Assembly (NCBI RefSeq): GCF_014205215.1 | Contig: NZ_JACHNC010000001.1 | Span: forward strand, 1,679,001 to 1,743,000 | Length of the DNA: 64,000 nucleotides | DNA from: Actinoplanes lobatus | GTDB lineage: Bacteria; Actinomycetota; Actinomycetes; Mycobacteriales; Micromonosporaceae | Direction of reading: 5' to 3' | Shown here: piece by piece, positions 42,042 through 50,321 of the stretch | Position numbering within the stretch: position 1 is the first letter of the stretch | How the letters are laid out: every line of letters begins with the position of its first letter | Translations under genes and position numbers: made by a program | Notes under the pieces: generated by a model | Database searches by the model: none | What the model was told of the DNA's origin: nothing | What the model saw: only the letters and a program-made list of their open reading frames with translations

Positions 42042-42048
42042 GAGGGAG

Positions 42049-42054
42049 AGTCTA
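42049..42054 (-). promoter_or_regulatory. -10 element of leaderless DUF2516 transcript
   Basis: TAGACT on the - strand is 7 nt upstream of the ATG at 42041. Confidence 0.55.
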
Positions 42055-42058
42055 TGCC

Positions 42059-42086
42059 GCGGGCCCCGGCGAATGCCGGGGCCCGC
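42059..42086 (-). terminator. Terminator after HBHA-like gene
   Basis: A perfect 12-bp stem (42059-42070 with 42075-42086) with a GAAT loop lies 21 nt beyond the HBHA-like stop and partly overlaps the DUF2516 promoter region. Confidence 0.8.
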
Positions 42087-42106
42087 AGATCATGTCGGAT
42101 TGTCGA

Positions 42107-42592
42107 TCACTCGGCGGACGCGGCCGGCTTGGCCCGCTTGCGCGGCTTCGGCGCGGTCCCGGCGGCCGGGGTCTCGGTCGCCGGGGTCTCGGTCGCCGGG
42201 GCCTCGACGGCCTTCGGCTGCTCGGTGGCCTCGATGTCGGCGTTCACGACCTCGGCGGCCTCGACCACACCGGTGCCGACCACGCGCTCGCCACGGGCGA
42301 CCAGGTCGTTGTAGACGGCGATCGCACGCTCCTGGGCGACCTGGGCGAAGTTGGCGGCCGCGGTGGTGGCGCTGTCACGCAGGGCCACGAAGTCGGTCTC
42401 CTGGGCCTTGCCACGCAGCTCGGCGGCCTTGGTGCCGGCCTGCTCGTTGTAGGACTTCAGCGAGGCGGTGGCCCGGTCGCTGAGCTCGGTCAGCACGGCC
42501 GGCAGCTTGCGGAGCTGCTCGTAGGCCACGTCACCGGCGCCGGCGGCGGCGTACAGCGGAGCGGGGATCTTGGTCTTGGTCTGCTCGGTCAT
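42107..42592 (-). CDS. HBHA-like (heparin-binding hemagglutinin) protein
   Basis: A 161-residue protein resembling mycobacterial HBHA. A helical, coiled-coil N-terminal part (residues 1-115, PAPLYAAAGAGDVAYEQLRKLPAVLTELSDRATASLKSYNEQAGTKAAELRGKAQ) is followed by an Ala/Pro/Thr-rich tail ending with a small basic patch (KPRKRAKPAAS). HBHA's basic tail binds heparan sulfate and lipids; in a soil organism the role is more likely membrane or envelope related (inference). It overlaps the XRE regulator gene by 4 nt. Confidence 0.82.
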   Translation of the reverse strand: MTEQTKTKIPAPLYAAAGAGDVAYEQLRKLPAVLTELSDRATASLKSYNEQAGTKAAELRGKAQETDFVALRDSATTAAANFAQVAQERAIAVYNDLVARGERVVGTGVVEAAEVVNADIEATEQPKAVEAPATETPATETPAAGTAPKPRKRAKPAASAE

Positions 42593-42972
42593 TTCGGCTC
42601 CTCAGCGTCTTCTGCGGGTGGCGCGTTACGGGCGTTCTCGTTGCGGAATGTCTCGTAGATCTGCGTCAGGGACTGCTTCTGCGCGATCGTGAGCTCCGGG
42701 TCGACCGCGATGGCGGCCAGCACGCCCTGCTGGCCCTCACCATCGAGCAGCCCCGCCCGCAGATACATCGCGGGCGTCGACACTCGCAAGGCGCTGGCGA
42801 TCTGCTGCAGCACCTCGGCGCTCGGTTTACGCAGGCCACGCTCGATCTGGCTCAGATAGGGGTTACTGACGCCGGCCTTGTCGGCAAGCTGCCGGAGCGA
42901 GATCTTCGCGGTCTGCCGCAGGTCTCGGATGAACGATCCGATGTCCTCCGGCAGGTCCTTCGGTGTGGCCAT
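42589..42972 (-). CDS. XRE-family transcriptional regulator (Rv0474-like)
   Basis: A 127-residue DNA-binding protein with an N-terminal XRE helix-turn-helix (IGSFIRDLRQTAKISLRQLADKAGVSNPYLSQIERGLRKPSAEVLQQIASAL) and a helical C-terminal part (ELTIAQKQSLTQIYETFRNEN). The order regulator-hbhA-DUF2516 is the mycobacterial one (Rv0474-Rv0476). A 17-bp dyad lies 21 nt upstream of its start and overlaps its -35, so autoregulation is likely. Confidence 0.92.
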   Translation of the reverse strand: MATPKDLPEDIGSFIRDLRQTAKISLRQLADKAGVSNPYLSQIERGLRKPSAEVLQQIASALRVSTPAMYLRAGLLDGEGQQGVLAAIAVDPELTIAQKQSLTQIYETFRNENARNAPPAEDAEEPK

Positions 42973-42978
42973 GACTCG

Positions 42979-43007
42979 AAACTAGCTCGGAGTGCTAGCT
43001 ATTGCAA
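42979..43007 (-). promoter_or_regulatory. Promoter of XRE-hbhA-like operon (leaderless)
   Basis: On the - strand TTGCAA (43007-43002) and TAGTTT (42984-42979) are 17 nt apart, and the -10 ends 6 nt before the ATG at 42972. The -35 is inside the dyad operator. Confidence 0.65.
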
Positions 43008-43030
43008 GCAAAGTGCTTGCAATAGCTAGC
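42994..43030. promoter_or_regulatory. 17-bp perfect dyad, likely XRE operator
   Basis: GCTAGCTATTGCAAGCA (42994-43010) is repeated inverted at 43014-43030 around AAG. The size and symmetry suit binding of a dimer, or two dimers, of the adjacent XRE protein. It also lies beyond the asparaginase stop and could act as its terminator. Confidence 0.75.
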
Positions 43031-43048
43031 GTGAACCCGGTCACCCCG

Positions 43049-43957
43049 CTAAACGACCGCGCGAACCTCGCCGACCGGAAGGCCACCACCCAGGACCCGC
43101 TCCGGCATCGCGGGAACCTCCAGGCCGAGACGGCGCAGGGCGGCGAGCAGCACCGGTACGCGGGCCCGGCTCGCGCCGTCGGAGATCTTCAGCGCCACCG
43201 CACCCACCCCGGCCATCGCGGCCGCGGCCACCCCGTCGGCGCCCTTCTTCACGAGCAGGCCGGGCACCGCGTTCATCAGCACGGTGTCCTCGGTTCCGGT
43301 GCCGGCGACCAGCTCCGGGTGCGCCCGCATCGCGTCGGCCACCCGGCGCTCCGGGCTGCCCGGCTCGGCCTCGACCAGCCGCCGGAATCCCCGCGCCAGC
43401 CCGATCGGGGAGATCGCGAAGATCGGCGCGCCGCAGCCGTCCACCCCGAGCGCCGCGATCGGCTCGCCGGACAGCCGGCTCACCGCGTCGGCGAGGGCTT
43501 TCTGCAACGGATGATCGATGTCGAGGTACGTGTCCAGGGGCCAACCGTTGAGCACACAGGTGGCCAGCATCCCGGCGTGCTTGCCGGAACAGTTCATCAG
43601 GATCGGCTCGGCCCCGCCTCCGCCCCGGAGCCAGGCGTTCCGCGGGGTCTCGCCCAGCGGCAGGTCGGCCGGGCAGCGCAGCGCCTCCGGCCCGAGACCG
43701 GCGGCGGCGAGCATCGACCGGACCCGTTCCACGTGGAACGTCTCGCCGTCGTGGCTGCCGCTGATCAGCGCGAGATCGGCCTCCTCCCGCGGCACCAGGC
43801 CGGCATCCAGCAGGCCGACGGTCTGGAGCGGCTTGTTGGACGACCGGGGGAAGAACGGGGTGTCGACGTCACCGATGCTCGCGCCACCGTCGACCGCGAC
43901 GACACCGTGGTGCGTGCTCTCCACGAAGCCGGAACGGACCACTTCGGCAATGATCAT
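43049..43957 (-). CDS. Asparaginase (thermolabile type II, PF06089-like)
   Basis: A 302-residue enzyme of the actinobacterial/rhizobial asparaginase family, which hydrolyses asparagine to aspartate and ammonia. Family features are AEVVRSGFVESTHHGVVAVD, PFFPRSSNKPLQTVGLLDAG, LALISGSHDGE, LMNCSGKHAGMLATC and GVDGCGAPIFAISP. It overlaps the stop of the BKACE-type gene by 4 nt (ATGA), so the two form an operon. Confidence 0.92.
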   Translation of the reverse strand: MIIAEVVRSGFVESTHHGVVAVDGGASIGDVDTPFFPRSSNKPLQTVGLLDAGLVPREEADLALISGSHDGETFHVERVRSMLAAAGLGPEALRCPADLPLGETPRNAWLRGGGGAEPILMNCSGKHAGMLATCVLNGWPLDTYLDIDHPLQKALADAVSRLSGEPIAALGVDGCGAPIFAISPIGLARGFRRLVEAEPGSPERRVADAMRAHPELVAGTGTEDTVLMNAVPGLLVKKGADGVAAAAMAGVGAVALKISDGASRARVPVLLAALRRLGLEVPAMPERVLGGGLPVGEVRAVV

Positions 43958-44787
43958 CGGGCTGGGACCCCCAGCAGCTCACGGGCCTGCGACGGGGTGA
44001 GCGGCGGGCGCTGGGCGAGCTGGGCGAAGCCGACGGCACGGGCCACCAGCTGCATGTTCGACTCGACGGGACGGCCCTTCGCGTACGTCAGGGTGTCCTC
44101 CATCCCGACGCGCAGGTGCCCACCGGCCGACAGGGACGCCAGCATCACCGGGATCGTGCTGCGGCCGATGCCGGTCGCCGAGAACGTGGTGCCCTCCGGC
44201 AGATCACGGATGGCCTGCTCACAAGCGACCAGAGCGGCCGCGGTGCCGGGCATCCCGCCGGGCACGCCCATCACCAGGTCGACGTGCACGTGGCCGCCGG
44301 CGGGCAGACCGTACCGGCCGAGCAGCTGTTGCAGGGTGGTGAGCTGGCCCAGGTCGAAGATCTCGTACTCCGGCACGATGCCGCGCTCCTGCATGCGGGT
44401 GTGCAGGCCGACGATGAACTCCCAGCGGTTCATGAACACGTCGGCGCCGAAGTTGACGGTGCCCATCGTGCAGGAGGCCATCTCCGGGGCGGCGTCCAGA
44501 ACCGCCAGCCGGTCCGCCTCCGGATCGTGCACCGAACCGCCCGAGGACAGCTGCACGATCAGGCCGGTGCCCTCGCGCAGCGCGGCGACGGTGTCCCGCA
44601 GGCGGCCCTGGTCCAGGGTCGGGCGGGCGGCGTCGTCACGGATGTGGACGTGAACGATCGAAGCGCCCAGCGCCTCGCACTCCTTGGCGGTGGTCACCAG
44701 CTCGTCCAGGGTCACTGGCAGAGCCGGCACGTCCGCCTTGCTGCTCTCCGCGCCGGTCGGGGCGACGGTGATCAAGGTCCCGGTCAT
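43954..44787 (-). CDS. BKACE-family (DUF849) beta-keto acid cleavage enzyme
   Basis: BKACE proteins, such as Kce of lysine fermentation, condense a beta-keto acid with acetyl-CoA and cleave it. The 277-residue TIM-barrel protein has IVHVHIRDDAARPTLDQGRL (metal-binding His pair HVH), LIVQLSSGG, NRWEFIVGLHTRMQERGIVPEYEIFD and HVHVDLVMGVPGGMPG, and RVGMEDTLTYAKG. The exact keto acid is unknown. ATG 44787 has GCAGG at 9 nt; ATG 44796 is also possible. Confidence 0.88.
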   Translation of the reverse strand: MTGTLITVAPTGAESSKADVPALPVTLDELVTTAKECEALGASIVHVHIRDDAARPTLDQGRLRDTVAALREGTGLIVQLSSGGSVHDPEADRLAVLDAAPEMASCTMGTVNFGADVFMNRWEFIVGLHTRMQERGIVPEYEIFDLGQLTTLQQLLGRYGLPAGGHVHVDLVMGVPGGMPGTAAALVACEQAIRDLPEGTTFSATGIGRSTIPVMLASLSAGGHLRVGMEDTLTYAKGRPVESNMQLVARAVGFAQLAQRPPLTPSQARELLGVPAR

Positions 44788-44848
44788 GCCGGTCATCCTG
44801 CCACGCGGGACGGCCCGATCTCCTCGGCAGACCGCCGCAGCACCGGTC

Positions 44849-44884
44849 CCGGCCAGGGCCGCTCGCAAGAGCGGTCCTGGCCGG
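44849..44884 (-). terminator. Terminator after the methyltransferase gene
   Basis: A 16-bp stem (44849-44864 with 44869-44884) with a 4-nt loop and one imperfect pair lies 9 nt beyond the methyltransferase stop. Confidence 0.65.
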
Positions 44885-44893
44885 ATTCCTGGA

Positions 44894-46012
44894 TCAGGAA
44901 CCCTGGTTCCCGCTCGCCGGCTTCTGGAACAGAAGCATGGTCGAAGACCCGAAAGCCTCGGTATTGGTGTAGGTGCTGTTCACCAGGCTGAAGCCGTACC
45001 GGCTGATCTCTTCGACCAGCGCATCACCGGACCGTTCCGAGAAGGGCAGCACCTCCAAGGCGATGTTCTTTTCGCCACCCGTGACCCGAATTTTCCTGGG
45101 GATCACTTTGCCCGGAACCAGGTCGGCAGCCACCTTTTCGTATTCCGGAATGGAGAAGAAGCCCTTACCCCATTCGCTGGCGCAGTGGTCCACGATGAAG
45201 TATCCGCCTGGGCGAACGATGTCATACACGCGGGAGATGTGGCTTGCTCGTTGGCCCTCGTTGACGAGCATGTGAAGGCATCCCATGTTCATGGCGAGAT
45301 CAAAACTGTTCTCGGCGAAGCCTCGAAGGTAGATGATGTCGCGCTCCATGAACCCGGAGGCATTCAGGTTCGCGGCAGCGGCCCGCTCACGTGCGCGACC
45401 CAGAGCCGAGTGCGACACATCGACCGAAACGACATCGTGCCCCTGTGACAACAGGTACAGGGAATCGCGGCCTTCACCGCAGCCGAGGTCGATGATGCGG
45501 CCGGAGAAGACATCCGGGCGCTCTTGCATGATCTGGAGAAGAGAAGCGTTGGGCCTTTCCGACTCCCACAGTTGGGCACCGTTTTCGTACACGGTCCGAT
45601 AGCGTTCCTCGTACCCGAAGTAGTAGTCGTCGAGCGCGCCGACGAGGGTCCGTACATCATCGCAGGTGGGGGAGAATTCCACCGGCGAGACCACGTCCTC
45701 CGCGTCAATTCCGCTGTCCAGAACCATGAGCGCGGCGTCATCGAGAAGCCCGATCGCCAGAATGTACTGCGACTCGTCGCACTCTACTGCCTCGCCGACT
45801 CCGAAGGGCGCGCAACAGCCTCGTAGCGCGTCCATCGTCAATGTGGCGGCCTTTTTGCAGACAAAGATCGCCACCCGCCCCCGGGTCACCTTTACGGCAA
45901 AGCCGGATGAGCTCTCCAGTTGCCACACGGTGTTCCGGTCGGCGAGCTTGATCGCGGTCAGTTGCATCCCGTCGGGTGCGGCTTCGTCGAGAATTGCTTG
46001 GTAGAGGCTCAC
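44894..46012 (-). CDS. Class I SAM-dependent methyltransferase with unknown N-terminal domain
   Basis: A 372-residue protein. Residues 1-130 form an unrecognised domain (NTVWQLESSSGFAVKVTRGRVAIFVCKKAATLTMDALRGCC). Residues about 150-300 are a class I methyltransferase with motif I IIDLGCGEGRDSLYLLSQGHDVVSVDVS, motif II/III FAENSFDLAMNMGCLHML and IVRPGGYFIVDH. The substrate is unknown. It lies 8 nt after the TTC38-like gene with AGGGA before its GTG. GC content and codon use look lower than the flanks, a sign of transfer. Confidence 0.85.
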   Translation of the reverse strand: MSLYQAILDEAAPDGMQLTAIKLADRNTVWQLESSSGFAVKVTRGRVAIFVCKKAATLTMDALRGCCAPFGVGEAVECDESQYILAIGLLDDAALMVLDSGIDAEDVVSPVEFSPTCDDVRTLVGALDDYYFGYEERYRTVYENGAQLWESERPNASLLQIMQERPDVFSGRIIDLGCGEGRDSLYLLSQGHDVVSVDVSHSALGRARERAAAANLNASGFMERDIIYLRGFAENSFDLAMNMGCLHMLVNEGQRASHISRVYDIVRPGGYFIVDHCASEWGKGFFSIPEYEKVAADLVPGKVIPRKIRVTGGEKNIALEVLPFSERSGDALVEEISRYGFSLVNSTYTNTEAFGSSTMLLFQKPASGNQGS

Positions 46013-46020
46013 TTGTATCC

Positions 46021-47343
46021 CTAGACGTGGTAGTCGGATGTACGCAGAGCCGCCAGGCGGTTCTGGTAATTTTTGAGTACCGGGCCCTGATGCCGGAAAA
46101 TCCTGCCGGATGCGCGGATCTGTTGCGCGAGTTCATAGTTCTGGGACCGAATGGCGGCCTCGATTCCGGTGAGTTCGATGACGTCGCGCTGAGCGTTGCT
46201 GCCGCCCATGGGGAACGAACGATGGAAGGTTCGGGCCAGCCGGACCGAGGCATCGGCGTAGTCGCCGGTCGTGAAGGCTCGGAAGCCGAGAAAAATGTCG
46301 ACCATTTCCTCTGGCACTTCCTTGCCCCGTGCCTGGACCGCTTCCAGAAGGGAGTCGGCGCGGCCGTACTCCCCGACCTGGCAGTAGGCGATGTACGCGT
46401 GGAAGTCGTTGAAGAGATACCAATTCTCCGCCAGGTATGGTTCCCAGTCCTGGAAGAGCGACTGCCAGTAGGCGGAGAGATCGAGCGACGGCTTGATGAG
46501 GGCGAGACGCCAGAGCAGCGTGACGGCGTCCAGGTCCTCGGCTGACCGCAGCGACGCCTTTCTACGGATGCCGATGCGATAGCACGCCAGGACTTCCTGG
46601 ATATTCTCCGCATAGAGTTCGAACAGTGCGTAGTGCCACCAGATGTGGATTCGCATGGGAGTTGCGCCGTCTCGGTTGCGCATGTACTCCTTGATGTATC
46701 GGGCACCCTCGTCGTGGCGACCCGTCTCGTAGAGGCAGTGCACCATCGCGTGCATCGCGTAGACGTCGTCGGCGTTCATCTCCAAGGCGATCCGGCAATG
46801 GTCGGTTGCCGACTCGATCAGGCCGTTCTCCTCGAGCGAGAAACCGTACAGGCCGTGCATGTACCCGATGACCTGGTCATCATCCGCGAAGAACTCGATG
46901 GAATTCTCTATCGACGACAGCATGTGCGGCGCGTCGCCGATGTAGAAATCCAGCATGTGCACGGCGAAGACCGAAACGGCGTCCCCCGGATACGTTTCGA
47001 CGATGGCCTGGAACCCGTTTCGCGCGGCGACCAGATCCCCCGTGGCCCAGGAGTCGATAGCGCAGAGCATCGCCCTGGTCCGAGCCTCGGTCGGACCGGT
47101 CTCGGTGATGGAGGCGCAGATCTTCGCGGCCTCCATCACGAGTGGGCGTTCCATGGAGCCCACCAGGTCCACGGCGAGCATGAGCTGGAGTGCCACCGGC
47201 GCTTCGGATCGGGCGGACCTACCACATCGCTCATGGTCCAGTCTCATGGAGACCAGTTGGACGATCGCACTCTCGACGTATTCCATGTCCGACGGCCGCT
47301 CGACAAGATGCGGAATACCCCGGGAATCGGTGATCACTGCCAC
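46021..47343 (-). CDS. TTC38-like tetratricopeptide repeat protein
   Basis: A 440-residue helical repeat protein resembling the TTC38 family, which occurs in bacteria and animals and lacks a firm biochemical role. Diagnostic stretches are ARNGFQAIVETYPGDAVSVFAVHMLDFYIGD, IGYMHGLYGFSLEENGLIESATDHCRIALEMNADDVYAMHAMVHCLYETGRHDEGARYIKEY and IHIWWHYALFEL. GTG 47343 is chosen because GAGG lies 7 nt upstream and the family sequence begins just after it; the frame stays open to 47646 but that part has no family character. Paired with the methyltransferase in a lower-GC patch. Confidence 0.82.
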   Translation of the reverse strand: MAVITDSRGIPHLVERPSDMEYVESAIVQLVSMRLDHERCGRSARSEAPVALQLMLAVDLVGSMERPLVMEAAKICASITETGPTEARTRAMLCAIDSWATGDLVAARNGFQAIVETYPGDAVSVFAVHMLDFYIGDAPHMLSSIENSIEFFADDDQVIGYMHGLYGFSLEENGLIESATDHCRIALEMNADDVYAMHAMVHCLYETGRHDEGARYIKEYMRNRDGATPMRIHIWWHYALFELYAENIQEVLACYRIGIRRKASLRSAEDLDAVTLLWRLALIKPSLDLSAYWQSLFQDWEPYLAENWYLFNDFHAYIAYCQVGEYGRADSLLEAVQARGKEVPEEMVDIFLGFRAFTTGDYADASVRLARTFHRSFPMGGSNAQRDVIELTGIEAAIRSQNYELAQQIRASGRIFRHQGPVLKNYQNRLAALRTSDYHV

Positions 47344-48092
47344 TTGGACACCTCGATTGGTTTCGGCTCGGGTCGACTGCTCCAGTCTTTGTGAATGCTG
47401 TAGAAATGCGAGAACTGGCAGCAGGTTCGGAACGAATGGCACCAGCCAGATCTTGGACGAGAAGGAGCACCCGCCCGCCAAGAGCGCAGTTGGTGGAACG
47501 AGTGAAATGGCGTTGGCCGAAAGGAGTACCGCAACCCCGGTGCGGCTGTTCGCGTTTCGTCTCCATCGGCATGCCAACAGAGCGGCGACCCTCGCTAGGT
47601 CGCCGTGCAGGATCCATGCATGGATAGGACCTTCCCCGTGAGCCATTCAATGCGAACGATCTTCCCACGGGCCGTCGTCGATGCACCAGGGGCAGTTTAC
47701 ATTTCTTTGATATTCCCCACATTCAGGATGGGGAATATCCCGCTAATCAGCTCCAAACCCGATCGAGGAGTGCGAATCGGAAACTTGGGATCCGACCCTA
47801 TTGGGCCCGCAAGATCAACAGGCCCGTGAGCTGCGGAAACGTAGAATTCAGCCACCGCCTGCCGTCCGGCCAGTGTGGACGGGCGACCACCTAACAGGTG
47901 GGGTAGGATCAAAAAGTAGCGAAATTTACATTCGCGTAACCCCGTTTAAGGTTGCTCCATGCGATCACTATCGATATGTTTCCATGCGCACGGAAGCGAC
48001 ATATCCCATAAGGGCCGGGAGAGGTTTCTCCAGGCGCGATGCGAGCGAGAGCGTGACTTCTTTACTCCATTGTATTGATAGGAGAAGTGGCT
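47344..48092. other. AT-rich gap without a recognisable gene
   Basis: About 750 nt, with parts near 45-50% GC against roughly 70% around it. Short open frames here have no coding character. It contains an 11-bp inverted repeat (47709-47739), a second interrupted dyad near 47970-48005 (ATATG...CATAT with inner TTCC...GGAA) and GGAGA/TCTCC near 48020-48033. It probably holds the promoters for the TTC38-like gene (-) and for the leader/EamA unit (+). Confidence 0.6.
47709..47739. repeat. 11-bp inverted repeat in AT-rich gap
   Basis: GATATTCCCCA (47709-47719) and TGGGGAATATC (47729-47739) are perfect inverted copies 9 nt apart. It could be an operator or a factor-independent terminator; no regulator gene is adjacent. 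Confidence 0.6.
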
Positions 48093-48170
48093 GTGACGAG
48101 CAGCTTGCATACCCGCGCGCTGCCGGCCAATCCCAGTAGGCTCCCCGCGCCGCCGGCCACCTGCGCATGA
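48093..48170 (+). CDS. Possible 25-residue leader peptide before the EamA gene
   Basis: A short frame starting GTG, 8 nt after AGGAG, encodes a 25-residue peptide (starting MTSSLHTRALPANPSRL, ending PPATCA) and stops 131 nt before the EamA transporter. The good ribosome site in an otherwise non-coding region is the only evidence. It could be a regulatory leader ORF or chance. No match to a known leader peptide family is claimed. Confidence 0.35.
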   Translation: MTSSLHTRALPANPSRLPAPPATCA

Positions 48171-48301
48171 TCCCGGATCCAGACCGGCGTGCGACGCACC
48201 TGCTCCGCCGCTTTCGGTAACACGGTGGTGCTGTTCGCCCGGCGGTGGGGACTCCTGCCGGCGGTTGGCCACACCGCCCCCTTCTATACCTGGGAGACCC
48301 G

Positions 48302-49243
48302 TTGCCTGCTCTCGCATTTGTTGCCCTCTGCCTGGCCTGGGGCGGCACCTGGTTGGCGATCCGGATCGGTGTTCATGAGACACCGCCACTCTGGCTTGCC
48401 GCGACCCGATTCACCGTCGCGGGCCTGCTGCTGCTGGGGGTGGCCCGGTTCGCCGGTGGTTGGCGCCGGATCTCCCTGCCCGACCTCGGGCGACTGGTGG
48501 TGATGTCCGCCGGAGCGATCAGCATCTGCTTCGGCTTGATCTTCTGGGGTGAGCAGTATGTCGAGTCCGGGCTGGCTGGCGTGCTCGTCCAGGGGTTCGT
48601 GCCGATCGGGCTCTTCGCCTTCGCGATGCTGCTCGGGAAAGAGCGCGTCGCCGGCCGGCAGCTCGTTGGCTTGCTGCTGGGGCTGGCCGGAGTCGCCCTG
48701 CTGATTCTCACCCAGATCAGGTACGAGTCGGACGCCCGTGTCCTGGCCGGGACGGTCGCGATCATCGTGGGCACGCTGATCTACGACTGGGCCGGAGTGT
48801 ATGGCGGCAACCTGCTGAGCCGATACCCAGCGCCGCTGATGTCGGCGTACGAAAACCTCATCGGCGGGGTGCTCCTGCTGCCCGTCTCGTTGGTGCTGGA
48901 GGGGCATCGACTCGCCTCGGACGGGCTGGTACCCAACGTCCGGGCACTGGGGAGCTGGCTCTACCTCGTCGTGATCGGATCGATGGTCGGCTTCACCGCG
49001 TACACCTACCTGTTGGCGAAGTGGGGACCCACCCGGACTTCGGCGTATGCCTTCGTCACCCCGGTGGTGGCGGTGACCGTCGGCGTGTTCTTCGCCGGGG
49101 AGCACCTGCGCTGGCAAGATCTTCTCGGTGCGGGCATGGTAGTGATCGCGGTGGTATTCATCGTGACTCGCCGAAGGCCGGCCACGGATGCCGCGCCCGT
49201 GGTCCAGGACGCCGTGGAACCGGAGCAGGTCCGCCACAGCTGA
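48302..49243 (+). CDS. EamA/DMT-family transporter
   Basis: A 313-residue inner-membrane protein with about ten hydrophobic helices in two EamA repeats (LPALAFVALCLAWGGTWLAIRIGVHETPPLWLAATRFTVAGLLLL; VGTLIYDWAGVYGGNLLSRYPAPLMSAYENLIGGVLLLPVSLVL; AYTYLLAKWGPTRTSAYAFVTPVVAVTVGVFFAGEHLRWQDLLGAGMVVIAV). The family exports amino acids and metabolites; the substrate is unknown. TTG 48302 has GGGAGA 5 nt upstream and fits the first helix better than the earlier ATG 48245. Confidence 0.88.
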   Translation: MPALAFVALCLAWGGTWLAIRIGVHETPPLWLAATRFTVAGLLLLGVARFAGGWRRISLPDLGRLVVMSAGAISICFGLIFWGEQYVESGLAGVLVQGFVPIGLFAFAMLLGKERVAGRQLVGLLLGLAGVALLILTQIRYESDARVLAGTVAIIVGTLIYDWAGVYGGNLLSRYPAPLMSAYENLIGGVLLLPVSLVLEGHRLASDGLVPNVRALGSWLYLVVIGSMVGFTAYTYLLAKWGPTRTSAYAFVTPVVAVTVGVFFAGEHLRWQDLLGAGMVVIAVVFIVTRRRPATDAAPVVQDAVEPEQVRHS

Positions 49244-49258
49244 CAGCAAGAACCGGAA

Positions 49259-49290
49259 CGCCGGGTAGGCAGGGCCCTGCCTACCCGGCG
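49259..49290. terminator. Bidirectional terminator between EamA gene and ygfZ
   Basis: A perfect 32-bp palindrome (16-bp arms, 49259-49274 with 49275-49290) lies between the convergent stops. It includes the ygfZ stop and its last two codons. Confidence 0.85.
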
Positions 49291-50321
49291 TCGATGGCGG
49301 CGGCCGACTCCCCCACGGTGAGGCGGGCGTCGTCGGGGACGTTGCGCTTGAGCACGGCCAGGGCGACCATGCCCAGCTCGTGGTGGCGGACCGCGGTGCC
49401 GACGAAGCCGATCGCGCGGCCGTCCAGCTCCACGGCCGTACCGCGGGCCGGCGGGTGGTCGGTGGCCACCCCGTCCAGATGCAGCAGCACCAGGCGGCGC
49501 GGCGGGCGGCCCATGTTGTGCACCCGGGCGACCGTCTCCTGGCCGCGGTAGCAGCCCTTGTCCAGATGCACGGCGGGGGCGGTCAACTCCACCTCGGCCG
49601 GGATGGTCCGGTGGTCGGTCTCCCAGCCCAGCCGCGGGATCCGGCGGGCCACCCGAACCGCCTCGAACGCCCACAGGCCGGCCCTGGCCACGCCCAGTTT
49701 CGTGATCACGGCGTCCTTGGACTCCCGGGGTACCAGCAGATCCACGCCCAGTGGCACGCGACGGGCCAGGCCGCCTTCGAATTCCCGTACCGAATAGAGG
49801 CTTGTGGGCGAGGAAGGCACCGAGCCGGCGGCGAACTTGGGACCCGGCACCGCACCGATCCGGGGGTCGGCGAGGCCGGGGACGAGATCGGCCGCGGCCG
49901 GGCCGACCAGCGAGAGAACCGCCAGCTCAGCGCTCGCGTCGCGGGGCTCGACCCGGGTGAAGAAGCGCATCATCTCCAGGTATTTCAGCAGGCCCGCCCC
50001 GGCGCCGGGCTCGGTGTCCAGCCAGGCGGTCGTCCCGTCCTCGGTGACGAAGGCGTGCTGCTCGACATGCCCGTGCGGCGAGAGGACCAGCAGCTCGCTG
50101 CCCTGACCCGCGGTCAGCCCGGAAAGGTGCTGGGTGGTCAGCGTGTGCAGCCAGCTCGCCCGCTCCTCGCCGGGAACCGCGATCACCTCACGGTTCGACC
50201 GGTCGACCAGGCCCACCCCGGTCTCCAGCAGGCGCTGCTCGCGCATCGGGTCGCCGAAGTGCGCGGGCACACCGGCGTCGGCCGAACCGGGGTCGAGATC
50301 CTCGACCATCACGACGGTCAC
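49281..50321 (-). CDS. ygfZ: Folate-binding iron-sulfur cluster repair protein YgfZ
   Basis: YgfZ (IBA57 in mitochondria) is a GcvT-like tetrahydrofolate-binding protein that supports iron-sulfur cluster assembly. The 346-residue product has NREVIAVPGEERASWLHTLTTQHLSGL, WLDTEPGAGAGLLKYLEMMRFFTRVEP and the family signature with the conserved Cys, HLDKGCYRGQETVARVHNMG (KGCYxGQE). GTG 50321 overlaps the Fur-family stop (GTGA). Being coupled to an iron/zinc-type regulator suggests shared metal or oxidative stress control. Confidence 0.94.
   Translation of the reverse strand: MTVVMVEDLDPGSADAGVPAHFGDPMREQRLLETGVGLVDRSNREVIAVPGEERASWLHTLTTQHLSGLTAGQGSELLVLSPHGHVEQHAFVTEDGTTAWLDTEPGAGAGLLKYLEMMRFFTRVEPRDASAELAVLSLVGPAAADLVPGLADPRIGAVPGPKFAAGSVPSSPTSLYSVREFEGGLARRVPLGVDLLVPRESKDAVITKLGVARAGLWAFEAVRVARRIPRLGWETDHRTIPAEVELTAPAVHLDKGCYRGQETVARVHNMGRPPRRLVLLHLDGVATDHPPARGTAVELDGRAIGFVGTAVRHHELGMVALAVLKRNVPDDARLTVGESAAAIDAG

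Noticed and set aside
46021..47646. Longer version of the TTC38-like protein starting at 47646
   Set aside because: The extra 101 codons show no family character, whereas GTG 47343 has a good ribosome site and matches the family length.
47801..48389. Several open frames of 70-147 codons on both strands in the AT-rich gap before the EamA gene
   Set aside because: They overlap one another, have no ribosome sites, and their composition (mixed Arg/Ser/Pro) resembles shadow translation rather than a family.
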